In this document: positions 1 to 10,892 of the stretch, piece by piece
How the letters are laid out: each line of letters begins with the position of its first letter
Position numbering within the stretch: the first letter of the stretch is position 1
From: Escallonia rubra
Taxonomy: Eukaryota; Streptophyta; Magnoliopsida; Escalloniales; Escalloniaceae
Direction of reading: 5' to 3'
DNA length: 64,000 nt
Assembly: GCA_033065855.1 (NCBI GenBank)
Contig: JAVXUO010000281.1
Coordinates: forward strand, 1-64,000
Program-made: the position numbers and the translations under genes
Notes under the pieces: generated by a model
What the model was told of the DNA's origin: nothing
Database searches by the model: none
What the model saw: the letters and a program-made list of their open reading frames with translations, nothing else

Positions 1-300
1 CCCATCGACAACATGTTCAAAGATGATTTGAATCTTCATTGCTATTCTCTGATGGTTACCCCTGAAAGCTTGATGCATATAGTGGATGTAATGCTACTTT
101 CGGCAGAAGAAGAGAACCTAAGAGTCGACAACACCACAGAATGTTCAAGATTTCTTAATAGAGACAGCATAGGGAAGTGCTTGACTTCTATAATTGGAAT
201 TGGAGTAGCGTGTTCTGTGGAAGCGCCAAGAGGACGAGTGGATATTAGTGATGCTGCCAAGGAATTGCACCTCATTAAGGACATCCTTGTTGGGAAATAA
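1..300 (+). CDS. LRR-XII receptor-like kinase, last exon only (5' part outside the window)
   Basis: This is the C-terminal end of a serine/threonine receptor kinase. The reading frame is open from base 1 (P-I-D-N-M-F-K-D-D-L-N-L-H, the equivalent of the GKRPTD..FKDGLNLH segment of kinase subdomains X-XI) to a TAA at 298-300. It then matches the last exon of the neighbouring intact kinase at 1817-5256 almost block by block: MHIVD, the acidic EEEN stretch, NRDSI.KCLTSIIGIGVACS, DAAKELH..KDIL. The family is a plasma-membrane immune or developmental receptor of the At3g47570/EFR/Xa21 type. The rest of the gene, including any ectodomain, lies to the left of the window, so whether it is functional cannot be judged. 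The visible 99 residues have no stop or frame change. Confidence 0.85.
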   Translation, partial: PIDNMFKDDLNLHCYSLMVTPESLMHIVDVMLLSAEEENLRVDNTTECSRFLNRDSIGKCLTSIIGIGVACSVEAPRGRVDISDAAKELHLIKDILVGK

Positions 301-1816
301 GAGATTATGAACAGCTAAACCAATGTTTATTAAAGTGTATACGGAACGATTCCCAATTATTCCTTTTTTCTTTTTCTTTTTCGGGAAATTATCTTCTGTA
401 TGACATTCTACAGCTGAAGTGTGCATGTAGTCAGCTTGCTAGGTGACTTTGCCCGTATAAACATATAGATGATGAGCTCTGAAGTAGGCGCATGTTTCTG
501 ATAATCACTTCCTCTCAAAAAATAGGTACCCCAGTCGCTCTTCGGTATGATGTTTTTTTTATCATACTTCTAAACCTGGGTAGATAGATTGAGGAAATGA
601 AAATTGTAAATCCTTCAACAGATGATATATGTTAAATTGTGGTCAATCAATAATGGAATCAGGAATATCAATTCTTGTTATTGTAAGTTCGTTCTTTTCC
701 CTTGCTGTACATTAATATTTTAATTCAGGTCTACCAATAGAAAAGAAATCAGTGAGTGTCAGTATCAGATTGGGTGGCAGCTAAATATACTACGATGGCC
801 CTTTATTCGGTGAACCTCTTTTAATTCGAGAAGAATGCCTTTGTAATTAGGTACAAATATAATCACAGACATCTTTGCAGCAACTAGTATTGAGCACTTT
901 TCTGAATTGCCAGCTTCAGGGGATCTATGACGTTCACTCTTGGTTCTTGAGATTCTGGTTTACTCCAGTCAACTCTTTGTGTTATGCACTAGGCCGACCT
1001 CAACTAGTTTGGGGAAAAGGCTACGGCAATCATGCATCGTAAGGGTAAAATGATTCCTTTATACACGCAAATCCGATATACTAAATAATAGAAATGGTAG
1101 GTGATTGGTATGTAACTCCTATTTCTGACGTTGGAAGGTCAATTATTAGGCATAATAATGCTCTCGCATCTAATGGTGCTTGAAACCAGTCGTGAAAGGT
1201 TGAAGTTCGCTTAAAATGCAACATCAGCACTATTGTGCACATACTCTAGTAGCTTTTAGTGTATCTAGTAAGTCGACATTTCATCCGAAGAACTCCACTG
1301 TTCTGCTAAGTGTGCACTTGCATCCTAGTACCGTTGCAGCTCCCTTTACAATTATCTCTCTGCATATTTCATCTCCTTTCTTTGACACTACATAAGCCCG
1401 GGGGGCGGGGTTCTATATATGGTGTTTTACATCTGAACGGGATCTTAAAAGTCGGAGAGGGGTGTCATTGCTCCTACCACTCCCACCTCTCTCTTTGCTC
1501 CTGCTCTTCTAATTATGGCCTTAGGCCTGGCTGTTTGCTCCATTACTGTCTAATGCCTCGATAACAACTAATTCACAGAGACGAGTCTGCCTTCTAGTGT
1601 TGAACTTTTGGAATGAAAGCCGTCTGGTTGGAGAAACTTTCTATGAAATACCATGTCCTGACATTGGAAAATAAGTCATTATAACTCCACAATTAGTTAC
1701 TTCTTCTCTCTTATATTATTTTATTTCAAGCGAACACGGGGACCGTTAACAAGAGCAACAGTGCTGGTTTCTCTCTGTCATATCCCTGACGGAATTTAGA
1801 AAAAGTGAGGTTGAAG
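301..1816. other. Intergenic spacer and 5' flank of the next kinase gene
   Basis: No gene, RNA or clear mobile element is seen. The sequence is AT-rich with short unrelated open frames. The last 100 bases upstream of the kinase start at 1817 contain an AT-rich TATATTATTTTATTT stretch (about 1710-1728) that could be a core promoter, but it is not distinctive. Confidence 0.5.
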
Positions 1817-4800
1817 ATGTTTATGAGAGCATGCATTCAAGCTATTCTTTTCTTATGCATGAACTTGTTGCACTGCAGTTCCCCTACTGTGGCCGAAGTT
1901 GACCGTGGTGGAAATGAAACGGATAGGTTAGCCTTGGTAGCATTTAAGGCTCAAGTAAGAGATCCTCTTGGGTTTCTGACTTCATGGAACGACTCTAATC
2001 ACTTCTGTAATTGGGAAGGCGTCAGCTGTGTCCGTGGCAATCAGAGGGTTGCACAACTGGTTCTTGTTTACATGGGTTTGACGGGCTCTATATCTCCTTA
2101 CTTGGGGAACCTCAGCTTGATTACCACGATTTGGCTCTCAAATAACAGCTTCCAAGGAGAAATTCGTCAGGAACTTGGTTATTTATCTAGGCTGCAACTC
2201 TTGGATCTAAGCCATAACTCGCTGACTGGGGAAATTCCTGTCAGTCTATCTAACTGCTCCGATCTGATGGGTCTTGGCTTTGCTGACAATGAGATCACGG
2301 GGAGAATCCCAGTTGAGCTAGGCCTATTATCCAAGCTACTAGACCTTACCTTTCACTCAAACTGTCTTAGAGGAGACATCCCACCATCTTTTGGAAATCT
2401 TTCGCAACTGGAATTTCTTAACGGAGGTCAGAATAAATTGCAGGGGTTCATCCCAGATACTTTTGGACAACTCAAGAACTTGCTTTACCTTCAACTGTAC
2501 TGCAATGAACTAACTGGTACAATTCCCTCTTCTGTATATAATCTTTCTTTCCTCACTGTTCTGTCAGTGTCAAATAATCGTTTGCAAGGTAACCTCCCAC
2601 CTGACCTAGGCCTTAAATTTCCAACAATCAAAGCGTTAGAAGTTGGTGGAAATATGTTTACTGGACGAGTTCCGATGTCGTTATCGAATGCCTCTTGGCT
2701 CTCCGTGCTTGATATATCATCCAACTCCTTCGGTGGAAAAGTTTCTCTGGATTTTGGACGCTTGCCTAATCTTTTGCGGGTAATCATGTGTTCCAACAAC
2801 CTGGGCAGTCGGGAGGCAGATGATTTAAGCTTCCTAACCGGCTTATCTAACTCTAGCCGTTTGAGAACAGTAGCTCTGTCTGGTAACCAATTTGGAGGGG
2901 TATTTCCTGAAGCTATTACCAATTTCTCAACAGGATTCCAAAGGTTATTACTTGGAAGTAATAGAATTTTCGGGAGTATTCCAGCAGGGATAGAGAATCT
3001 CATCAATCTGCAAGAACTTTCTTTGGACAGAAACCATGTTATTGGCAGCATTCCTTCGGCCATTTGTACGCTTCAAAAACTTGAGGTACTGGTTTTAAGT
3101 AGAAATAAAATTTCTGGGGAACTTCCATCATGCCTAGGAAATCTTACTCTACTGAGCACTTTCAAAGCAGATAAAAATCTTATTGAGGGAACTTTACCTC
3201 CAAGCATCGGAAGATGTACAAGTTTGATCATGTTGGATCTTTCGAGAAATTATATTCATGGACATATACCTGAGCAACTTCTTTGTCTTACCTCTTTATC
3301 TATCCTCCTAAATCTATCCCGAAACAACTTGATGGGACCCTTGCCATTGAATATGGGTAGCTTGATTAATCTTGCTGCTTTAGACGTATCACAAAATGAG
3401 CTCTCTGGTGAAATCCCCATCAGCCTTGGTGGTTGTGACACCTTGGTTCAACTTTCTTTGGCAGGTAACTTTTTCGAGGGAAACTTTCCATCAGCGTTAA
3501 GTAATTTCAGAGGTTTGGAATTCCTAGATGTTTCGCTCAACAATTTTTCCGGCCAAATTCCTACATACTTGGAGGATCTTATGTTTCTTCGAAGTTTGAA
3601 CCTTTCTTTCAATGATTTTGAAGGTGAAGTACCAACAGGAGGAATTTTCCAAAATTTAACTGCAATGTCATTCCTTGGAAATTATAGGCTTTGTGGGGGA
3701 GTACCAGAACTGAAGTTACCTAACTGCATAGTTGAGAACAAAACTGCTCGAAGAAGGCCTCTAATGCTCAAAGTATTTAAGTACACAGCTTTTGCATTCG
3801 CCGGATTAATACTTCTGACACTGTCATTAGTAAAAATTCTCTGGTCGATTGAAAAGAAAGAGGTGCCTTCTTCAGTGTCTCTATCCTCGGAATTTTTTCT
3901 GAAGGCCACCTATGAAATGCTTTTTTCAGCGACCAACGGATTCTCCCCTGAAAATTGTGTTGGTGAAGGCAGCTTTGGCTGTGTATACAAAGGAACACTA
4001 AACGGGCCAATGACTGTCGCAGTGAAGGTGCTAAACCTTCAAGACAGAGTAGCTTATAAGAGTTTCATAGCTGAGTGCAATACCTTGAGAAACATTCGAC
4101 ATAGAAATCTTGTCAAGATCATCACTGTCTGCTCAGGCTTTGATTATCAGGGTAGTGAGTTCAAGGCTCTAGTTTTTGAATTCATGCCGAACGGGAGTCT
4201 GGAGGGCTGGTTACATGCACCACACATGGATGAATTAGAGAAGGAAGCAAGAAATTTAAGCCTAATCCAGAGACTGAACATAGCAATTGATGTTTCTTCT
4301 GCATTGGAGTATCTTCATCACCATTGTTTGAAGCCGATCATACACTGTGACCTTAAACCAAGCAACATTCTTCTTGACAATGCAATGACAGCACATGTAG
4401 GTGATTTTGGTTTGGCAAGGTTTCTTCCCAATGGTGGCAGAAGTCATTCCCCGAATCATAACAGCTCGGATCTTGTAGGAACTATTGGGTATGCTGCTCC
4501 TGGTAAAGATTTTCCTTCTCCTACTTCCTTGTAAGCTAGTTGTAGAAGTAACAATTTAGATTGGTGCTCCCATTTTTCTTGGTTATTCGGAACGTTTATA
4601 AAATTGTACCATCAAACATATAGATAATTATAGAAATCAACAAATAGGGAGAAGTTTGGAAATGGAATCTCTACCTCGAAAGGAACATCTAAAAGAGAAT
4701 GGGATAATCGCTCCCAAAAACTTTTCAATGAACTCTCCACTCATTACCACTCATTACCCATTGATTTTGAGTTGGATGCTTTTAACATTGTCTCTCATGT

Positions 4801-5256
4801 CCTACAAATGCAACTCTAATGAGAGACGTTTTAACCACAGAGTATGGCATGGGAAGAGAGGTGTCAAGGCAAGGTGACATGTACAGCTTTGGAATATTAT
4901 TACTGGAAATGTTCACAGCAATGAGACCAACAGGCAGTAGGTTCAAAGATGGTTTGAATCTACATAGATTCGCAATGATGGCTGTCCCTGCAAAAGTGAT
5001 GCATATAGTGGATCCAACAATAGTTCCTACAGAAGAAGAGGACCTAACAGCCGAAAACACCATAAGAAACTCGAGACCTGTGAACAGAGACAGTATAGAA
5101 GAATGCTTGACTTCTATAATTGGAATTGGTGTGGCATGTTCAATGGAAGAGCCAAGAGAACGGATGGATATTATCGATGCTGCCAAGGAGTTGCGCTTCG
5201 TCAAGGACATCCTTCTTGGAGAATGGGTGAAGATGAACAACACTTCCATTGTATAA
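1817..5256 (+). CDS. LRR receptor-like serine/threonine kinase (LRR-XII, At3g47570/EFR-like), intact, two exons
   Basis: Exons are 1817-4502 and 4841-5256. Donor CCTG|GTAAAG and acceptor CACAG|AG rebuild the E of the conserved A-A-P-E-Y-G-M-G motif, giving 1,033 aa, the usual LRR-XII size. The ATG at 1817 is chosen because the open frame upstream of it has only a GTG. Order of parts: hydrophobic signal peptide (1 to about 27), LRRNT cap (33-71, NETDRLAL...CNWEGVSC), about 21 LRRs, C-terminal Cys cap (LCGG...LPNC), one membrane segment (about 657-675), then the kinase. Kinase motifs: glycine loop GEGSFGCVYKG (about 716), VAVKVL lysine, catalytic loop HCDLKPSN (about 844), and DFG. The Cys before the catalytic Asp makes it a non-RD kinase, a class linked to pattern-triggered immunity. 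The intron position is typical of the family. The ligand cannot be inferred. It is a paralogue of the partial gene at 1-300 and of the decayed copy just downstream, and is more distant from the four minus-strand copies. Confidence 0.95.
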
Positions 5257-5399
5257 ATTGTCAGAGTTTCACAGATGAAAGATTGGATCACATCCCCAAT
5301 TGTAGAGAGATTTCATGACCTTTCTAAATTTTTGTGTGCATGTTCTTACCTGCTAAATGACTTTACTGGTATCAGCATGCTTTTGATGAGCTCTTAGAT

Positions 5400-7135
5400 G
5401 ATTGGTAATCTGATCCGTCTGCATATTTTTGCTCTTGATTCTTACACCATCAATGGTCATATTCCTGATTCTTTACGGAACCTTCAGGGGGTTCAGCATT
5501 TGTATTTAAAATGAGAACAAGTTCTCTGGACAAATTGCTTTATCGTTTGGGAACCTGACTCGGTTATGTGAGCTCTATCTAGAAGGAAAAAACTTGCATG
5601 AAAGCATTTCTCCAGGTTTGGGATACTTCAAACGGTTGCATGAACTGGATCTTTCTTTTAATAACCTTGCTGGCACCATATCTATCCAAGTGATTGACAT
5701 GTCCTTCCCCTCAATCTACCTCAGTCTAGCTTCCAATTCTTTGACTGGTTCCCTACCAGTAAAGCAGGCGAGTTAGTTAATATTGGGGAACTAGATATCA
5801 CCCACAAGGCCACAACAAGTTGTCTGGTGAAACTCCCAGAACACTGGGTAATCGCTTGAGACTAGAATACCTTTATTAGCAGGATAACTACTTGCAAAGG
5901 AACCATTCCTTCTTCTTTGAGACCATTGAAAGCAGTAAATTTTTTTGTCTCTCACAAGATAACCTGTCTGGAGAACTTTCAAAATACATGGAGAGTTTTT
6001 TCCTGATATCATTTAATCTGTCCTTCAACGATTTTGAGGGTGAGGTACCTGTTGATGGAATTTATAAGAATGCATCACAGAGTTAAATATTCATGCGTGT
6101 CCGGAGAAAAGGTCCAGAACAGGAGGGAAATCCCGTTTCTTTAAGTTGGTAATGATTTAAAGTCTGTGTGACAGTATCTGGAACTTCGATGACCTTTTTG
6201 CTTATCATCTTGTGGATGATGAAGTTGAAGAGCAATCATGTATCGGCACCATCAATTGGGCAATGGGATGGGAAAATCTTCTAGGAAAAGCTCGTGTGGG
6301 CTACTACTGGAGGATTCTCCAGAGATAATTAGATTGGTACAGGAAACTTTGGAAGCGTTTATAAAGGGATGCTCAATCAAGTTGAACCAACTGCTTCATG
6401 TCTGAATGTGAAGCCTAAAGAAATATCTGCCACAGAAATCTGTAAAGATCATAATTGTTTGTTCAAATGTGGATTTTGAAAGCCAGATTTTAGACCTCTA
6501 GTTTACACGGTCATGCCTAAAAGAAGCCTAGAGCAGTCAATGAACTTGAACTTTCTTCAAAGAATTTATATAGCAATTGATGTTGCAACAGCGCTTCCCT
6601 AGTGTCAACCATGAATGTGAAGCACCATTTGTTCATTGAGGTCTGAAGCCAAGCAATACTCTGCTTGACATGGGGATGAGTGCCCATGTAAGTGATTTTG
6701 GTATAGCTGGGCGACTTTCAGAATCCAAAACCTTCTCGTAGCAGAACAAATTCAGCTCAACGGGGAACAAGGGATCCATTGTATACGCGGCTCCAGGTAA
6801 CAGGATTTTTTTCCATATCACTTGTGTTTCATGAATGCTTATTCATTTACATGATTGAATTCGAACTACACGACAAAATACAGAATAGGCGGCATAGGAA
6901 GTCCAGTTTCAGCACAAGGAGATATATATAGCTATGGGATCCTATTGTTAGGGATGTTTACGGGAAAGAACCGCCAATGAACTAAACTCACACCTTTGCT
7001 AAGGGCTGTTCCAGGACGAATTCGTGAAGCCATTGATCCTTCCCTCTTATCTAGTGAACAGACGCAAGAACATATGAACATAAGACCATGAAAAGTATGA
7101 GGAGGCGAAAGACGTTTGAATGCTTGACCTTGATA
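5400..7135 (+). pseudogene. Decayed LRR-XII receptor kinase
   Basis: Fragments of a kinase gene lie in the right order but in changing frames with many stops. LRR pieces come first (5400-5760, including LHELDLSFNNLAGTIS and LSLASNSLTGSLPV, and 5960-6085 with FNDFEGEVPVDGIYKNAS). Then comes a glycine-loop relic read as GTGNFGSVYKGML (about 6330-6375), a catalytic-loop relic VH*GLKPSNTLLD (about 6625-6670, with a stop where C-D should be), and D-F-G-I-A. A ghost of the family intron follows (donor near 6797, acceptor near 6882), and then GDIYSYGILLLGMFTGK. The signal peptide, LRRNT, many LRRs and the membrane segment are missing. It looks like a truncated tandem copy of the gene at 1817-5256 that has been neutral for a long time. 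No product is expected. Confidence 0.85.
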
Positions 7136-7592
7136 CTGGCTTTAAGGAAATACATTGCATAACTCACGAAGACCTATATGCGTAGACAAGGTGAAGGAAC
7201 CAGCATGCTTGGTCTACTCTCAGATGTCCTTTTTGACATGTTTTGGTTACTGACTCACTGTTGTTTCGGAGGTTGTATCCAAATTGTTTAAAGTATCATG
7301 TATCTGCAGAACTTTATTTGATGGATTGGTCCAGTGGACATAATAGCTTCCATCACAAATGATGGGATTCAAGATTATTTGGCGTTTATTTCTTGTGTTG
7401 TGAGTATAGTATCATTGTGCAGATTAATACAGGAATCAGTGCCTGTAACTTAAGTCGGAAGGTTATGTTCACGGTTTTTCGAATAAGCACCAAAGTAAGT
7501 CAGTTTTCGGGTAATACCTACTACCTAGCATAAGCTGTGAACAAATTGAGAAACTTGACAGAGAAACTATGTGAAGGCTAAATTGCTGATGA
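7136..7592. other. Spacer between convergent kinase genes
   Basis: No gene is seen. The right half (about 7380-7590) resembles the 3' flank of copies C and D (for example the CAGATTAATAC...GCCTGTAACC stretch also at about 26955 and 35320), so it is the transcribed or 3'-flanking part of kinase gene A. Confidence 0.6.
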
Positions 7593-10500
7593 CTATTCAC
7601 CTACTTCTAATCTTCTTTTGTTCTTGTCTTTTAAACCAAGAAACAAGTCTCTGGTTGCAAGCATTTGGTTCACAACAACTTTCATTGGCATCCGATCACC
7701 TGGTAATGTGCTAGAACATGAAAGTCCTATTCTGAAGAGTGAAGCAAGACCATCCTTCATTCTACTTGTGACATGGCCTTCTACTTTTTCTTCTTGATCC
7801 TTATCTATGTCATCTTTTTCTCCCGAGAGCAATAATGGGTCAGCTATCTCCATTATGTCTCCAGAGAAAGCTGTTGCAACAAGCTTGCGAATTTCTAGAC
7901 CGTTAAAAATGTCATCAGTTGGTCTTTTACCTGTAAACATTTCCAGCAAGAGTATCCCATAGCTGTAAACATCTCCGGTTGTGGCCACTTGGCCTCCCAT
8001 ACCGTATTCTGCAATTGGATTGTATCAATGAAAAGGATTTCAAGCAGTGTACACTCCCTAAATAGGCAGATATTATGTGGTTGCAAGTGTAGTGTTAAAG
8101 AAACAAGCGATTATCTCTGAGGCCCTTGTTTTTCTTGAATGTTAAACGATAAACTCTGATCCATATCTATTTGGTTTAAAATGGTCAGTTATTTGTAAAT
8201 TAAACCAAAATTGATGGAAACGAAGCATACCTGGAGGAATGTACCCAATAGAACCTTTAAGCCCCACTGACACGTTTTCCTTACTGGAGGGATCGTTTGA
8301 TGGCTGGAAGAGGACTGTTGCTAATCCAAAATCACCGACGTGGGCTGTCATATCATCATCAAGCAGTATGTTGCTTGGCTTTAAATCACAGTGAACGATT
8401 GGGGTTTCACAATAGTTATGGAGATAGTCCAAGGCAGATGCAACATCAATGGCTATATTCAGTCTCTGCATAATGTCCAAGCTCTTTGTATAAGAATTTC
8501 CATTATCGCTTGGATGCAGCCACTGGTCTAGGCTTCCGTTGGACATGAACTCAGAAACTATGCATTTGAATGGATTACCTTGGTGATCTTTGCTTGAACA
8601 GGCAGATATTATCTTCAGGAGGTTACGGTGGCGTATACCTCTCAAAGCTCTGGTTTCATCCGTAAAACTCTTCGAAGCCCCATGATGTTGAAGGTTTATC
8701 ACTTTCACAGCCACAACTGCGCCATCACCATAAAGCACTCCTTTATATACAGAGCCAAAGCTGCCTGAACCTACCAAATTTTCCTCAGAGAAACCACTTG
8801 TTGCTTGAACCATTTCTGAGTAAGACGTACCCAACTGCCAGTCACTGGTGGAGGATGCAGTTAGAGGTCCATTTCCCGTTCTTCTTATCACGTAACAAGC
8901 GGCAGAAAAGCATAGTATAATGACCAAAATGAACGATGCAGTTACTGGGATTACTACTTTTAACGAAAGAAATTCTTTTGATTGACGAGACTTGTCTCCA
9001 CTACAATGAGGTAAATGCAAGTCCTGGACACCACCACATAATTTATCATTTCCAAGGACTGAAGCTGAACTTGCATTTGCAAAGACCCCTGATCTTGGCA
9101 CTTCTCCTTCAAAATTATTGTACGATAGATTGAGAATCTTGAGAGATGAAAGCTTTCCAAGAAATTCAGGTATTCGCCCAGATAAGTTATTATGAGAAAG
9201 GTCAATCTCCACTATACCTTTTAAATTTCCCAAAGATTCAGGAATTGTTCCTTGAAGCAGATTACCCTCCATAAGCAAAGTTTCCAAGCTAGCACAACTG
9301 CTGAGGGTACTAGGAATGTCTCCTGACAATTTGTTTTGAGATATATATAGCTCCTTGAGGTTTACTAATCTACCTACTTCTAGTGGCAGTGAACCAGTCA
9401 AAGAATTATGAGCCATGGCCAACGAAATTGAAAGAGAAGACAAACCAGCAACCTCCTTCGGTATGGTGCCACTGAGATTATTTCCAGTAAGGTTCATAAC
9501 CAGCAAACTTCGACAATTCCCAAGGCTTGGAGGTATGCTTCCTTCTAGTCTATTCTCCTCCATGAACAGCCTTGTCAACGATGTCAAGTTACCGATAGAA
9601 GATGGGATTTGGCCAGAAAATCTATTAACATTTAAATACAGTCCTTGCAAATTTTGAAGCTTCCCTATAACATCAGGGACACTTCCAGTTAAGTAGTTCC
9701 CTTCCAGCCCTAAAAGTGTCAAGTTGATCAGGTTTCCAATTCCAGTAGGAATGGTTCCATGTATCAAAGAAGAACCCAGGGTAAGTGTCTCGAGGCTAGT
9801 TGACAAATTGGCAATGGAGTTGGGTAACTCGCCGCCAAAAAGATTACGAGCCAAGCGCAAAACTTGCAAACTTGTACAATTAGCCAGGTATGAGAGAAAC
9901 TTCAGACCAACTTCCTCATGTCCAAGTCTATTATCATCAAAGTTTATCCTATATAAACCTTGCAACTTTCCTAAGTTTGTCGGGAAACCTCCTGTCAACC
10001 TATTCTCAGCAAAATCAAGCACTCCGAGCTTGGAGGCGTTCGATAATGATACTGGAAGAGGACCTGAGAACTCGTTTACGCCCCCAGCAAAAATTTGCAA
10101 ATTAGGCAGTGTAAGGCCAACATCAGGTGGGAGTTGCCCTTGCAAATGATTCTGTGTGACAGAAAAGTAGTATATTGAGGAAATATTGAAAATTGAGTCA
10201 GGAAGAGTACCAGACAGTTGATTTGCATAGAGCTGAAGAATTCGCAAGCTCGATAGACGACCAAGATCATACGGTACGCTACCGTAGAAATTGTTCCCGA
10301 TAAGTCCAAGAACCGTTAGTGACGAAAAGTTTCCTATCCAAGCTGGGATACTTCCGGTGAGGTTATTGACAGCAAGTCCAAGATACAACAGGTTAGTTAG
10401 TGAATTAAGCTGACCCGGAATCGCCCCAACGAGCTCATTGTAGTTCAGACTAAGGGATTTTAGATCAGTGCAGTGAGTCAGATTGCTTGGAATGCTTCCA

Positions 10501-10892
10501 CCGAAGGAATTGAAGCTCAAATTTAGGTTCTGCAAGCGGATTAATCGGCCCAATTCTTGAGGGAGTTCACCATGGAAGCTGTTATTTTGGAGGACGAGAC
10601 TAGTGAGAAATGTGAGGTTGCCCACGGAAGGAGGCAAGCTGCCCACCAACTTTTGTGACTGCAAGTTCAGTAGCTCGACTCTTTGATCGGAGGGACTGCA
10701 AGTAACACCCACCCAGTTGCAGAAATGAAGAGAATCATTCCATAGCTTCATGACTTGGAGCGGATCCTCGGTTATCGCATTCTTGAAGTCAAGTAAAGCA
10801 AGTTGATCAGTCTCATTTGCAGAAGAAGGTGTTGCAGTAGATCCCAATCTTGAGTTCATGAGCAAAAGAAGAATCCATAATAGGAAGTTCAT
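7593..10892 (-). CDS. LRR receptor-like serine/threonine kinase, paralogue A, intact, two exons
   Basis: Exon 1 is 10892-8231 and exon 2 is 8008-7593, with a 222-nt intron. The split codon G|AA rebuilds P-P-E-Y-G-M-G. The product is 1,025 aa. It has a signal peptide (MNFLLWILLLLMNSRLGSTA), LRRNT (NETDQLALLDFKNAI...CNWVGVTC), about 21-22 LRRs, a Cys cap (LCGG...LPHC), a membrane span (VVIPVTASFILVIILC, from about residue 641), a glycine loop GSGSFGSVYKG, the VAVKV lysine, HCDLKPSN and DFG. It is a non-RD LRR-XII kinase at the plasma membrane and probably perceives an extracellular ligand. Two small differences set exon 2 apart from B, C and D. One residue is missing after DDIF (IFNGLE against IFKDGLG). 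A TAG replaces the serine codon of the shared GGSSAI tail, so the last residues are lost. Neither touches the catalytic core. The 5' part and promoter are nearly identical to copy B, whereas exon 2 is the most diverged of the four. Confidence 0.95.

Noticed and set aside
1310-1564. 84-codon plus-strand frame in the spacer before the first full kinase gene
   Set aside because: Low-complexity Leu/Ser/His composition, no domain and no relation to the neighbours.
9415-10149. Plus-strand frames opposite the LRR region of A, repeated opposite B, C and D
   Set aside because: They are antisense shadows of the LRR codons; their conservation follows from that of the sense strand.
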